A stretch of 58,186 bases of DNA from NCBI GenBank assembly GCA_016987375.1, contig PJRA01000196.1, forward strand, positions 2,198,523-2,256,708, in the 5' to 3' direction. Both the position numbers and the translations under genes were made by a program. Of the stretch, positions 23,026-35,040 are shown in pieces (position 1 is the first letter of the stretch; every line of letters starts with the position of its first letter). The notes below the pieces were generated by a model. The model was not told the DNA's origin and searched no databases. It was given only the letters and a program-made list of their open reading frames with translations. The stretch comes from Brachionus koreanus. Taxonomy: Eukaryota > Rotifera > Eurotatoria > Ploima > Brachionidae.

Positions 23026-23274
23026 TTAGAAATGCCTAAGAATAATTATTTTGGATACATCAACGGAAAAATAATACAGACCAAAGATGACTTCAAAGGG
23101 ATCAGAAATTTCCATAGAAGACAGATCAGTATGAAAAACTCGTATGGAAGCAAATTGTAAGTTAATAAAATGAAGAAGAAGCAGCTTGATTTTATCACCA
23201 ATAGAATATTTATAAATAATAACAAAATTTTGCAAATGAACCCAAGTATTTGTGTATTTATAAGCTTTCATCAA
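23026..23274 (-). pseudogene. Possible gypsy-type integrase C-terminal relic
   Basis: An 82-codon minus-strand frame reads YKYSIGDKIKLLLL and, later, EISDPFEVIFGLYYFSVDV. This resembles the yKVGDxVLL ... W-GPFEVI arrangement (GPY/F module) at the end of Ty3/gypsy integrases. The critical spacing is only roughly kept and the rest is not recognisable, so this is a tentative call. Confidence 0.3.
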
Positions 23275-25227
23275 TAAAATTTTGATTAAATTGAGTTTTT
23301 AAAATAAAATTTTTAAAAAAAAAAAAGAAATATCATAATTCAAAATATCTAAAAAATACACCAAATTTAGAAGCGTCCAAAAATCGAAATTATTTTCTAT
23401 TTTTTGTTTTAAAAAAAAAGATTAAATTAAGGTCTGAACTGCAGTTTGACTGCGAAAGAGATAAAATTTAGTCAGTAAATGGTCTAACAGATATTCATCT
23501 AATTTAATGATTTTTGAAAGTATTTTTTGGATAATTATAGACAAAAGCTTTAAAATCCTTCCTTTTATTGAATATTTAAGCTCATCTCGTTTATTTTATA
23601 TGCTTCATAGTTCAATTGTTTTTATTAAGAAATTATACCAAAAAATATTTGGTTTTAGTTATCTTTAATCTGTAATGCACTTAATGGAAATGATAGTTTG
23701 ATTATATGATGATGAACAGTTCATCAGCTCTCTTCTGCTACGTCCCTGTTGAGGAACCTAGAAATAAAAAATAATAAGTCTGGACTAAAAGTTTTTTATG
23801 GACATAGTGTTAATAAAATCAAATTTTATTTTCATTTATTTTTTTAAAAATTCATTATTTTGAAATAAATAAATTTACAATGGCTTTTTTATTTCTTTTA
23901 ATATTAGGTATTGTGAAATTCAATTCAAATTGTTAGATTAAAATTAAAAAGAATAAATACATTTTAGAAAAAATTCCAACATTTATTAACAAAATCTTTA
24001 GATTATTATTTCAAATCAATAATCAGATTTGGTCTTTAATTTTTGCCTTTTTTGCATATAAAAATATTTTTTAGAAGAAAAAAAAGCATGTTACATTACG
24101 TTGTACGTTTTTACAGATATATTATTTATCATCGTTATTTTTATTAGTCAGAAACGGAAATATTTAGTTTAATTTTTATTATTGAATTCCTTGAATAAAT
24201 AAATAACAATTTAATTTGTTTAAGTCTACTTTGCATTAAATTATATAAGCTTTGATTAATAATAAAGATCGTTTTAGCAATCTTTATTAAAATCTGATTG
24301 AATCAATATCAAAAGAGGCAAATGGTGAAAAAACTTTTGAACATTTCTATACAAGTCTGATGAAAAGTTTTGTGATTAAGAGATCAATGTTCAGGTTTGC
24401 AACATTAAAGCTTTCTATATTTGATAATATCAAGTTGATTTTTTTCAGATTTTGTAAAAATTTCAAAAAAGGCTTTCAGTAAATAAAAAAATAAATGAAA
24501 ACCTAACACTTTTAACAGAAGTCATGAACAAACATAGATCAAAAATGAATCTAAAATGGAGTAAATCCTTAAGAACCAATTTAAATCTCTACAAAATTTC
24601 TTTTTTTGCTCGTTGTTTGACTTTTGTTTCATTATTTTATATTCGGGAACAGAAAAAATAAAGCTAAATCTAGAAAAAATGCAAAACAGGATTCAGGAAA
24701 CAGGAAACAGGAAATAAAATAAAATACAAAAATATTCCTAACATGCTGGGTGAAAAGAAGTAGCAAATTTTAATTAATTAAACTTTTTATAACAATAAAA
24801 ACTCAATAAATTCTTTTTTTTTTACATCACCCAAGAGGTGTTTTCTGAAATAAATAAATATTTATTTAATTGAAATTTAAGTACTCATATAATTAGCAAA
24901 TAGTTAGGTTTTATTATTAGTTAGGTTAGTGGATATTTATATTTTAAAATTCAAAAACTTTTAATCTAACAAATCAAGTAGGAAAAATGTTCAGCATACA
25001 ACAAGAAGATTAGACCAAATCAAGTGAGAGTGTATTAGTTAATCCTGATGACATTTCTTTTTATGTCTTTTCAAAATTAAAATATTTTAAAAACGTCTAA
25101 CCATAAGATAGATATTGTATTTAAATTTTCCAAATTTTTTGAAATTTTAAGGAAATGGAAAATAAAGTTCACAATGATAAAACTAATTAAAAATATTTGA
25201 TAATTAAAAAGTAGACTAGATGGCATT

Positions 25228-25252
25228 TATAATAATAATAATAATAATAATA
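25228..25252. repeat. (AAT)n microsatellite
   Basis: About eight AAT units run into a relatively GC-rich 90-base segment (25260-25350) that I cannot identify. By analogy with the (TAG)n at 58051 it could be the simple-repeat tail of a reversed LINE. Confidence 0.6.
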
Positions 25253-25387
25253 TTAATTGACCCTATTCTATCCTACTGGATAAGGGAGAGACACTCATCA
25301 CCTTTTCAAGTACCTTTTTGAGCAACAGCTGATCATCTACACTGCAATCGAAACCGGTTCCCATTTTTGATGAAAGTGTGTTTTTTT

Positions 25388-25525
25388 AGCCCGTATAGCC
25401 GAGCTGTTTGTGTTTTAGTCATGCAAGCAGAGGATTGAGGGTTCAAAACCCACTGAGAGTGAAAAAAGCTTTAAAATATATCTGCAATACGGGGCGCATG
25501 TTTAACATGTGTGTCAATATTAGAC
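25388..25525 (+). mobile_element. tRNA-derived SINE-like element
   Basis: TAGCCGAGCTG at 25395 matches the pol III A box (TRGCNNAGYNG). GGTTCAAAACC at 25440 is close to the B box (GGTTCGANTCC), 35 nt downstream, as in a tRNA. The 3' half keeps a T-arm (GGG/CCC stem), but no complete acceptor stem pairs, so it is not a functional tRNA. A unique body with GCAATACGGGGCGCATG and a T-rich end follow. I saw only one copy in this window. Confidence 0.45.
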
Positions 25526-27540
25526 TTTTTTTTAAAAATTCAAATTTAATTTTTTAATTAACTATTAATCATATATACACGTTTTAATATTTATTTTAAA
25601 GCTTTGATAATGGTCTTTTAAATTTTGTCTTTTTCATGTAAAATTTAAACAAATTTTTTGACAAAAATAGCCGATATTTTAAATGTTAAACCCCTAGATG
25701 GCACTAGTTGATATTATTGGCATTTCATACAACATGATTGTAGAGCAGCATTGATTCTATAATTGATTTATTTATTTATTTATTTTTATAATATATTAAG
25801 TGTGCAAAAATTTAAATATTTCAATGTTTTACTTATTTAAATAGATTTTTCAAAAATCAATTTTAAAAATTTTTATTTTTAATTTGTAATAATTATTTTA
25901 TTTAATAAAATAAATGAAGCGTTAATCAGTCTTTCATGACAATCCTTTGCCTTTTGATTAACCTTGAAATCGAAAAAAATAATAATTTTATATATTTTTG
26001 TTTAAGTCTACTTTACATTAAATTAAATTTATTTATTACTAAAATAATTTGAGATCTCTACCAGACTATTTGGAATGAATTCTTGTCTTCCTTTTAGTCC
26101 ATTGATCAGATTTAATAGAAAATTCAAAATTAATCTTTCAATTAAAGAATAATTTAGTGAATTTTCAGTTTCGAGTGTTGAGTAAATTTATGTCCATTTG
26201 GAAAATTATTCAATATTAAAAAAGAGTAAATAAATTTATTTTAAAATAGATATATTCAATTAATCTATGTTTGATTTTACATTTCAAAGCTTAATCTATT
26301 TTTATTTTTTAAAAATAGCTTTTTTCATTGTTGGGACTACTTAAAAATATAAAATAAATCTTATTCAAACATGCATTTATTTTCATTTACGATCAAATAA
26401 AAAAAAATTAACACATTGATAATTTATTTAACACATATTATTCAATAAAAAGATGCTGACGGCATTATTTATTTGAAGTCTTTATTGACTGAAAAAAGCA
26501 TGTAATTTTAAGACAAGAAAAAGTTTTTCTTTTTTTTTTAATTCATTAATTTTTTATAGAAAATAAAATTTGTCACTCTAAAGAACTAGTATTTTCTCAT
26601 TCTTAAAAACAATAATTAAATTTTCCAATTAAATCTTATTTATTTATTTAATGAATGCATAAATTCTTATATAAACAAGATTTTATTTTGCAAATGAATG
26701 GGATCCATACGAGAGCCAGCCATCGATCAAAAATAAATTTTTCAAAAAATTGCCGATTAAAAATTTATTAAATTAAATGAAATTAAAAAAAAACTTATTT
26801 ATATAAATAAACCCTAATAGATTATTCAATAAGAAAACATTTTCTTTTAGCTCTATTTTTTTCACTCAGGAAATTTTCTCGCTTAAGTGCCAACTATCCA
26901 AGTCATAAAAAAAAAGTGGCAACTTTTCTATTTTCAACAACAACTTAAATTTAAAATGGATAATAAAATTTGCAGTGTAAAAATGTCGAACATAAAACGT
27001 TCCTACTTGCTTTAAATTTGCAGGACTCACAAGCGGCTATCAAACAAAAGCCGATGCAAATTCGATTGAGCGCTGTCTTAGCTCGTTTTGCTATGCTTGT
27101 AAAATAAAATAAGTATAAAAAGAACTGGAGGATTTTTTCTTGGCCCTGTAATTGCTTTTCTTCAGTCTTTTCTGTCATGCCAAATCAATCAATAATTAAA
27201 CTCAAATTTGGCCCTACGTTTCTTCTTTTTTTCTTTCCTCGTTTCGTAATCAAACTCCAATTTTCGCTTTCTTCTTTTTTTCAAGCGAGAATAAACAAAT
27301 CTTTAAGCTGCTAAATTATTTTGCAGTTAAACATCAATAAAGCTATTGAGTTCGTTGTTTTTTTCGCTTATCTGTCTATCATCACTGTTAAACAAAACAA
27401 AAGCTTATAAAATTTTATTTTCCTATTGGATAAAAATAGATAAAAATAACTTGATTAGTCGATAGATTTTTTTTCTCAAAAAATAAATCAAAATAAATAT
27501 TTCAAAGTGGTAAAAAAAGAGAATTTATTTTCGTCTAAAA

Positions 27541-30500
27541 ATGCTTGAAAATCAGTTCCTCAATATTGACCAAAAATCGTACATCGGTTCTAGTCAGCTA
27601 GCCAACAACAGCTATGCTCAGCCCACGCCAGTCTATTACCAGGATCCTGCCAAGTCGTTCTATTATGGCAACAGTTCTGTCCAGCAAGCTTTCAATTTGA
27701 ACAATGTGCCTGGTCACGCTACCAGTCAAACCGAGACCAGTCAATCCAATGTACAATCTGTTATCAGCCAAGACAAGTTGGAAAAAAAAATCAAAAAACC
27801 TAGAGAAATTAACTACAATGGTAAATAGATTTTTTTTATTTAGAATTAAAAGAAAAATTGAAAAAAAAAGGCAAGTAAAATATGGATTTTCAAAAGTACC
27901 TAAGCGATCTAAATTTTTAATCAATTTGGCTGCAAAAACTACCAATAAAAAACTGACAATTTTTCTACCACAATCTTGTTTCTGATTATAAATAGAATAA
28001 CTACTCTGCTGTAAGATGCATTTTAAAAATTCCTCTCAAAACCTCCTGTGAATCATTGTTTTATGAAGCAGAAAATAAACTAAATATTAGTAAAATTGAT
28101 CACAGATTAAGCAAATTCACTTAGAAAATTACCTTCGTAATGCTCTAAATTATTCAGTTCCATTGATTAATAGGCACCAAAAAGGCTTTGATTCTAGATT
28201 TGTTACGAATCCTTCTCCCCTATGTAGATGCTACTTACATGTTACAAAAATTTTCTGGCTCTTAAAATCATTTCCATGTTTTTCTTTTTCTGATTCTCAT
28301 ATTATCTTATTTATTTATTTTCACAACACCTTCAATAGCCTAACTAAACAATTCATTAATTTTTATTTTTGTTTCTCATCTTAATATTAAATTTCTCATT
28401 TATAAAATGAACAAAGCTTTTTCAAAATTTAAAATATTTGAAAAATGTTTTTAATTTTTACTTTTCTTTTTTAATCTGAACAGAAAAACAAATAAAACAA
28501 AAAATAAAGTTATCAAGTTTTTTATCCTTGTTAATTAGTTTGTTAGTAGTTCTTGTTGTGACATTTTATCAAGGACGTCTGACCCCATTACTGCTTTTTG
28601 ACAGTGTGAGTATGAAACTGCCATATATCCATTAAGTTTGTCCGTTTTGAAGACTTTTGTACATTTGAATTTTAAAGCAGTATAAGGCAATCTATTCCAA
28701 TTTGGCAACTCTGTACTCTCATACAATTGCCTCTTAATGCTGTTTCTTTTCTGATTCAAATAAAGAGATTCTAGTCAAATCTACTTGCTAGTTTTTACAT
28801 TTCAATAAAATCTCCTCTAACTCGCCTTTCACTTAGTTTTGTTAGCCTAGACTAATCAATACCTCTCAAAGTCAAAGGTGTTTTTTTGGCAGGTTCCTGG
28901 GCCTTTTCTTATGTATTCGCATTCATCTTTTTACTTGGATTCCACACTTACAACGCAAACACTAGGTTTGGCCTATCGTAGAGGTATATAATTTCGCCTA
29001 TAAGTTCTTTTCTCTACTGACAAACGTTCGCTTAACCATTCGTAGCATCTTATTTGCTTTTGCTCATGCAATTTTTACTTGAGCATTCCACTTTAAATCA
29101 GATGATACCATTACACCTAAATATCGCAGCTAATAACCTCTAGTGTTGCATCTCCACTCTGTTTGTCAAGTATCCTAAATGTCAAAATAAACGAAAATAT
29201 ACATTTATATATAAAAACAATCTAAAATACAATATTTTATGTTTTTATTTTATTAATATTAATTATTAAGAATATGTTGTTTGTTGAATGATCTGGGCAA
29301 AGATTTTATTTCTTCTTACAGCAAGAATAAAATACATAAGTTTGATAATTACTGTTTTTTTTTTTTAATTGGCTTTATTTATTATGTCATTTGATCGTAT
29401 AATAAAATTATATGAAACATGAAGTGGAAAAAGGTTATTTTATTCTGTAGATCTTGGTGAACTGATTCTGAACATAAAAATTATTTTTTAAAATAAATTT
29501 CCAATTAAGATAAACACATTAAAAAACAGTAAAAATTTATGCCTATTGGCAATAAATACTAATTGAAAAATATTAATTTTGTTCACACTTAAACTTTAAT
29601 TTTTATTATAATTTTAATTCATTTAAATTAATAAACCACCTTAAATTCAAGGTCTTAATTTAAACATTTACTATTTTTTTTTTAGTCCTTGGCTAAGCAT
29701 CTATTTCTAATATAAAAATATTTAATTTCAATTTGGAATTTTTAAGTCTTTTTCAAAAATAATATTAAGTAAAAAAACTGTTTATTCTTTTATTGTGTGT
29801 AATTCAAACAGAACAATGTGTCAATTGCCTTTGAATGACAGTGAACTTTATGTTCAAAATTTTATTTTGATTCTCAGTCTTTTATCAGCTTAATTTCTTT
29901 AAAGTGAAAACTTAAATACGTATAGAATAGACTAAAATATCTAAAAAATTTCATTTAAATTTTTAAATAAAAAACTCATTGATCTTGTAATTTTGAAAAG
30001 TTTATCTAAGTCCTTTCTTACTTTTAAGATTCTTTCAGTACAATTTATGCATTTTAATTAATTAAAAGATTAATCATATGAGACTAGATTAAACATATCA
30101 GATAAAACGAGATTTTCTCAACAGATTTATCCCAATCGAAATATTTACAAATCTAATCATTTGTTGCCTTTTTGGATTGATGATTGGCTTTTCACAATTT
30201 TTCAACCTATTTATCAATTTGTTTTCACCTAAAAAAAAGATATTTCTATTAGAGAATAATAACTTTTTATATACTTATCAAATGATTGTGTTAAATTTGG
30301 GTTTTCTTTGTAATTTTGAAATCGAACAGAACTAAAAAAACTCTACAAATCGTTTACAATTAAAAAAAAATTTTCTTTTTAAATTCAAGTCCGCAAAACC
30401 CTGAATCCTTATAGATCTATACATTATTATAAAGATTATAATGGAAAATCATATTGCAGTGTTTTTATGGTATTTTATTTTGTATTAAATTATTTTTGTT

Positions 30501-33011
30501 TATTGTAATTAATCGCTATCAGACTTAATAAGAATAAAAAAAAAAACTAAACATTTATTTAAAGGGCTAATTGAAGTTTATGAACAAATAAAAATTATTA
30601 AAATTTATTATTGAAAAAAATTTTTGCACATTTTTAAGTAAAAAATTTATTGTAGAAGCATACTTTTAGTAAGTAAACACTCAATGTTAAACTTAGTTTT
30701 AATGTGTGCAAATTTCTGCAAAAAATTTCTGAATGCAGAAATATACACAATACTTGGCTATGGTTCAACATGTTTTGCTAGACAGGAAACCATTTCTAGA
30801 ATTTAATTTTTCAATTCAAACAAATTCTAAATAAAATTTAAAAAAATTATTTTTGGGGATGACCATTAAATTTTGATCATCAAACTTCATTATGCCGGTT
30901 AAAGCTATTTTTTAGTTGCAATTGTAAAAAAATTTTAACACTTAAAAGAACCTCAATTTAGGATTTACAAAATTTTTAAATTATTTTTAAAGATTTATAA
31001 ATTTTTCCCTTTTCATTATTGCTTTCCTTCATTTTTTTCTTTCTTGAACCGATTGAATTAACTTATATGATTTTTTTTAAATTAAGTTTTTTTTTTATTT
31101 TTCACATTTTTTATTTTTATTATTTGACTCAATTCAATTAAAGAGAACCTAATTATTTTTTCGATATCACAAAAAATTTCATCACTAAAAAATATTAATT
31201 ACAATAAAATTTTCGTGGATTATTTATGTAACAAATATTTTTCCTTAAATATTATTTTTAATCTAATTAACTAGAACCTATTGATTATAATGATTCTTAC
31301 TGTAAACTTTTGCCTACTACTTTAAGTTCAACTCTTGAAAAAAAACAAAAAAAAATTATTCATTCAAAAAATTTTATGAAAATCTTTTTAAGGCTTTTCC
31401 TTCGAAAAATGTTTAAAAAATAATATTTTGAATTTCAGTAATTATTCTTTTAATACCAGTCTTGTGTTCTTCATTTTAAGTTTTTATTTTATTGCTTATT
31501 AATAAAGTACCAGAAAAATTGATAATGAACTTAACAATTTTTTCCAATTGTTTTTCTTTTATCTCTAAGTTTTAAAAAAATTTTGTCCTGTTTACTGCTG
31601 GATGATTGCGTCTAAATTATCCTCAAAAAATTTATGTCTGTTGAATTTATAGACGTCTGAATAAATAAGTTTCACTCTAATAAACAAGCAATATGCTTTT
31701 TCCTTCTTAGTTTGTCATCAGGATCAATTTAAATCTTTTTTTGAATATTATTTATCCATTGAAAAAATATTTTTTTTATTATCTTAAAAGATTGGAACAA
31801 AATTTTTATTTTCTTATTTCATTTTTTGTTATTAAGTTATTTTTCGGATACAATTTATTTTGGAAAAAATTTGCGCCAACAATTAGCAAATTACTCTTTC
31901 AGAATTGAAATTTTAAAATTAAGCTTAGTTCCATTTTTAAATATTATTTAGTCTATTGAATAAATACAAATGGTACAATTAATGACATACACCGTTCTTT
32001 ACATTACTATGTCTGTTAATTACTTATATTTAATTTTAATTGAATTGAATGATTACATGAATATGAAGTAAAAAAAAAACAAAAAATTTTATAAATTTAA
32101 TTTAAAATCAAATTTTTAACCTTTTTTTTAAACACAAAATAGCGACAAGTGAAAGCAATGAAACTGTAGGCTCAAATTACCGTTTTTTCGGTGCTCACAG
32201 ACGCATCCGCACTGCATACACTAACAGCCAACTTTTGGAACTGGAAAAAGAATTTTTTAATAACAAATATTTATGTCGTCCAAGACGCGTTGAAATAGCA
32301 TCAAATTTGAATTTGACTGAACGCCAAGTAAAGATTTGGTTTCAAAATCGCAGAATGAAGCACAAAAAAGAGCGTGTACACAAAAAAAACAAAAAATCCA
32401 ACGAAAAAAAGTCAAAAGCAGAGAATTCACCAGACGATAATTCAGTCAAATTTGAAAATCAAAGTTTTGAATTTGAATCAAACAATGAAGACGACGATGA
32501 ATCGGATGATGATAACAAGAGCGAACATTCGCTTCAAAATGACTTGGATACCAAAGCAATTGAGCAATCTTTGACCTGTGGCAAACAATTTAACATAATT
32601 TCGCCTTTATCTTCATCATCTATGTCTAATTCTCAATTAATGTGCGAGAGTTCAAATAATACACAAAATGTATATCAAACTCAACTTTCAGGCGAAGCTT
32701 ACACAATCCCATCCCAGCCAAATAATTCTATTTATAGCATGTCCTATTCAGGCTATTATAACCCGGATCCAAACTCATACAACCCTAATACTGATTACTG
32801 TGGTCAAAATCAAAGTCAGTACAACCATTATTATCCATCATACAATCAATTTGCAAACTATTCTAATGATGTTTATTATGGACAGTCTTGTCCGAATTTT
32901 GATCCTAATTTGCAAGCATACTCGCAAAATGTAAATACGCCTAAGTTTTTATCTAGTTATAAGCAAAATTTTCAATTTGGTTATAACTTAGAGACTAAAC
33001 AGGAAATTTAA
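27541..33011 (+). CDS. Hox2: Hox2/proboscipedia-type homeobox protein, two exons, 382 aa
   Basis: Exon 1 27541-27820 (ATG 27541, phase 1) and exon 2 32143-33011, split by a 4322-bp intron with GTAAAT donor and TAG acceptor. The protein is a sequence-specific transcription factor for anterior body patterning. The homeodomain spans residues 112-171: [33 protein letters not shown] and [19 protein letters not shown], with W48, Q50 and N51 intact. [21 protein letters not shown] and RRMKHKKE are Hox2/pb-like rather than Hox3-like (which has RRMKYKK). I do not see a YPWM-type hexapeptide between exon 1 and the homeodomain, where it is expected. After the homeodomain come a Lys-rich stretch, an acidic segment with EDDDESDDD, and a long Tyr/Asn/Gln/Ser-rich tail. 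The long intron carries a reversed LINE relic and repeats. Homeodomain call certain; Hox2 orthology probable. Confidence 0.88.
28535..29175 (-). mobile_element. CR1/L2-like LINE relic in Hox2 intron
   Basis: The minus strand gives the end of a LINE reverse transcriptase ORF with stops and frameshifts. In order: [37 protein letters not shown], a degraded block matching the ERRVRGD segment, and [20 protein letters not shown] near 28690, corresponding to the WNxLPxxVVxxxSxxxFKxxLD end of CR1-type ORF2. It is oriented against the Hox gene and dead. The same terminal region of another family member is seen at 57.9 kb. Confidence 0.65.
30628..30900 (+). repeat. Dispersed repeat family 1, copy 2
   Basis: This is the most complete forward copy. 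It shares AAGTAAAAAATTTATTGYAG, TTTCTGAATGCAGAA and AAATTTTGATCAT with the reversed copy at 55065-55340, and GCTATGGTTCAACATGTTTT with 17988-18140. No frame or terminal repeat was recognised. It lies in the Hox2 intron. Confidence 0.6.
31966..32031 (+). repeat. Dispersed repeat family 2, copy B
   Basis: A short copy of the head-plus-tail repeat described at 13530: ACAAATGGTACAATTAATGA, then ACATACACC and GTCTGTTAATTACTTATAT. It lies about 110 bp upstream of the Hox2 exon 2 acceptor. Confidence 0.5.
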
Positions 33012-33538
33012 TTTATTGCTTTGTTTTAAATTTTTTTAATGAAAAAAAAAACTATTTATTTGTTTGAATTGATTTGATTGAATGAATTTCATTTTAGCTA
33101 TATAAAAGACTTGACTGTTTGGTATTTAAAAATTAAAGAACCATTTGTATATCTAATTTTTTAATTTTTTTTCTGGATTTATGTATTTCGTACATTTTTT
33201 AAATAAAAGAGATTGAATTTTTTGTCAATTTTTTACTTAATTTTTATTGTAAATAATTTACACACATGATTAAAAAGAATAATTAATGAAAATTAGAATT
33301 AAATGAAGAGATTAAGATCAAAAATGAATTTCTTGCATCAAAGCAGTACACACATCCTAGAAATTCGTATAGATAATACATTTTGATATTAAATTAAACC
33401 GAAAGAGATCTATTTCTTTCTGCTAGTAAATTTTTTTCTTCTGCTAGTAATTTTTTTTTTAACTGCTAGTAAAAAAAATTAATTAATGATTGCTAAATTT
33501 TTACACTTGATAGCTAAATTTTTTTATATGCTTCCTAT
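33012..33538. other. Hox2 3' flank
   Basis: AT-rich 3' UTR and flank, with AATAAA-like hexamers near 33200. At 33420-33475 the motif CTGCTAGTAA occurs three times at 21-22 bp spacing, separated by T-runs, a small degenerate tandem repeat. Nothing else stands out. Confidence 0.5.
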
Positions 33539-33780
33539 AATTTGACTACATCTATTTGGACGGTTGAAATATCATCAGATTGGAGACAAAGTACGTGTAC
33601 ATGCCCGTTTTATAGGAAAAATTATGTTTGTAAGCATATATTAGCTTTATCTTGCAAAGAAAAAAACTCGAATGGAATCCAAATGCATATGATGTTCCAT
33701 TAGGTCAAAGAAGAAAAAGGGTAACCCTGGAAAAAAAAACATTAGAAATTCAACCATCTGAATCTCGAAAAAATTACTAG
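33539..33780 (+). pseudogene. MULE transposase relic with SWIM zinc finger
   Basis: The plus-strand frame from 33548 reads SIWTVEISSDWRQSTCTC, then PFYRKNYVCKHILALSC: the CxC-x8-CxH pattern of a SWIM zinc finger, the DNA-binding module near the C-terminus of Mutator-like transposases. One frame change later it continues LEWNPNAYDVPLGQRRKR and ends QPSESRKNY with TAG at 33778-33780. The catalytic DDE domain is absent. The VPLGQRRKR tail parallels NVPIGKKK in the relic at 5308-5765. Confidence 0.6.
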
Positions 33781-34090
33781 CATAAGAAATAACGTCCAAA
33801 CCGAAATAGTAAATTAACAATTTAAAAAGTTAAATTAAGGCTTTATTTTTTTATTGTATCTAAATGATAAGCTATCTAAACACAATGAATAAATATTTTT
33901 TAGTATCTACCGTAAACCCTTGCGATATCATGCATAGGATAACTTTTGATTCTTAGGTTTTAGTGCACGCATAAGCGACCATCCTTCCCATGTTCGGCCC
34001 AATTGGGATGCGTGTATAAAAATCCAGATTTCATGATTTGACGCCAAGCTAAAATTCAAAAAACCTGCAAAAAAATGCTGTGTCAACAAC

Positions 34091-34282
34091 CAAAAATGCG
34101 GGCTTGACCCTAAATTAAAAACAGAAAATTATTAAGTTAATTTGAGTTATGGTGTGGGCTTAATAATTAGTTTTACAAAAAAAGCAAAAAATTAAATAAA
34201 ATAATTAAAAATATTTTTCAATTGTCTCTAATTTAATTCATAATTTTCTGTTTTTAATGTAGGGTCAATCTTGCATTTTCGG
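34091..34282. mobile_element. Inverted-repeat element (MITE-like)
   Basis: The left arm (34092-34132) carries AAAATGCGGGCTTGACCCTA then TTAAAAACAGAAAATTAT. The right arm (34240-34281), read inward, carries AAAATGCAAGATTGACCCTA then the same 18-mer. The spacer is about 107 bp of AT-rich DNA. No clear target-site duplication, so the superfamily is open. Confidence 0.55.
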
Positions 34283-34467
34283 TTTTAGAAAAATTAAAAA
34301 AAAATACAAAAAGGAAAAAAATTTAGAATTTGAAAAAAATTAAATTAATAGTTATTAATTTTTTTGCTTTATTTTAATAATTTGATAGTTTTGAAAAAGG
34401 ATTTTGTAGTTTTTTATTCATCAATATTTTCATCTGGAGTATTTTTTGAAAGGATCTCATAATGTTT

Positions 34468-34841
34468 GTCTTAATGAGAGAGTGAAGTTGGAAGCAATTA
34501 GTTGGAGCAGAGCATTTTTTTTTAAATATATGCTTAAATAAACTTGATAGGAAGTGTTGAAACAACAAAAAAAATTATTAACAAGAATTAACATTTTTTG
34601 TTAATTTCGAAAAAAAAAAAATTTATAAAAAAATTTATTGATTATGTAAATTGATATTTTATTAAAAAAAATTTTTAGTTTTAATTGCCAAAAAAATTGC
34701 AATTGATTAACATAATTAACAAATTAATTTTGTGGTAAAAAAATTTCATTTTCAATGATTTTCTTTAAAAGGTTATTAGGTTTTTAAAAAATTGCTCTGC
34801 TCCAGAAAAAATTGCTCCCAACTTCACTCTCCCGTCTTAAT
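34468..34841. mobile_element. hAT-type non-autonomous element with 8-bp duplications
   Basis: The same 8-mer GTCTTAAT flanks both ends (34468-34475 and 34834-34841). Inside are inverted termini: GAGAGAGTGAAGTTGG at left and GGGAGAGTGAAGTTGG read inward from the right, followed in both by AGCAATT and GGAGCAGAGCA (about 45 bp in all). An 8-bp duplication fitting nTnnnnAn is typical of hAT elements; the termini do not start CAGGG, so the hAT assignment is inferred. The element is 358 bp and non-coding (the 64-codon minus frame here is incidental). Confidence 0.65.
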
Positions 34842-34966
34842 AACCTTAATAGCTGAAAATTTTGTGTTTTATTAGAAAAGGGACCAGTTTCAACTGGGAA
34901 ATAATTAAGGTATAAAGATTTTAGCTTTTTTAGATTTTTAGTTTATTGAAATAATTATTGAAAAAA

Positions 34967-35040
34967 TATAAATGGCACAATTTATGACATACACTGTTGT
35001 TTACAGCTATATCTCTGTGAATTGCTCTATATAAATATAT
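34967..35040 (+). repeat. Dispersed repeat family 2, copy C
   Basis: Compact copy: AAATGGCACAATTTATGACA then TACACTG, and CTCTGTGAATTGCTCTATAT at the end. Same orientation as copies A and B. Confidence 0.5.

Larger units (their letters stand above)
20465..27540. other. AT-rich intergenic DNA dominated by transposon relics
   Basis: Between the 347-aa gene and the Hox gene I see only relics (entries at 21029-23274), a short microsatellite and a SINE (25.2-25.5 kb). The last 700 bases before 27541 are less AT-rich in patches and probably hold the Hox promoter; a 75-codon minus frame at 26951-27178 has no supportable family. Confidence 0.5.

Noticed and set aside
25388..25460. Functional tRNA gene
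   Set aside because: Internal promoter boxes are present but no acceptor stem or anticodon arm can be paired; treated as a SINE head.
26951..27178. 75-codon minus-strand ORF upstream of the Hox gene
   Set aside because: No family and an implausible composition; better explained as promoter-region DNA with less extreme AT content.
27598..27945. 115-codon minus-strand ORF over Hox2 exon 1
   Set aside because: Antisense shadow of the Hox exon, whose plus frame leads by correct phase into the homeodomain exon.
34374..34568. 64-codon minus-strand ORF
   Set aside because: It straddles the boundary of the hAT-type element and its terminal repeat, so it is incidental.
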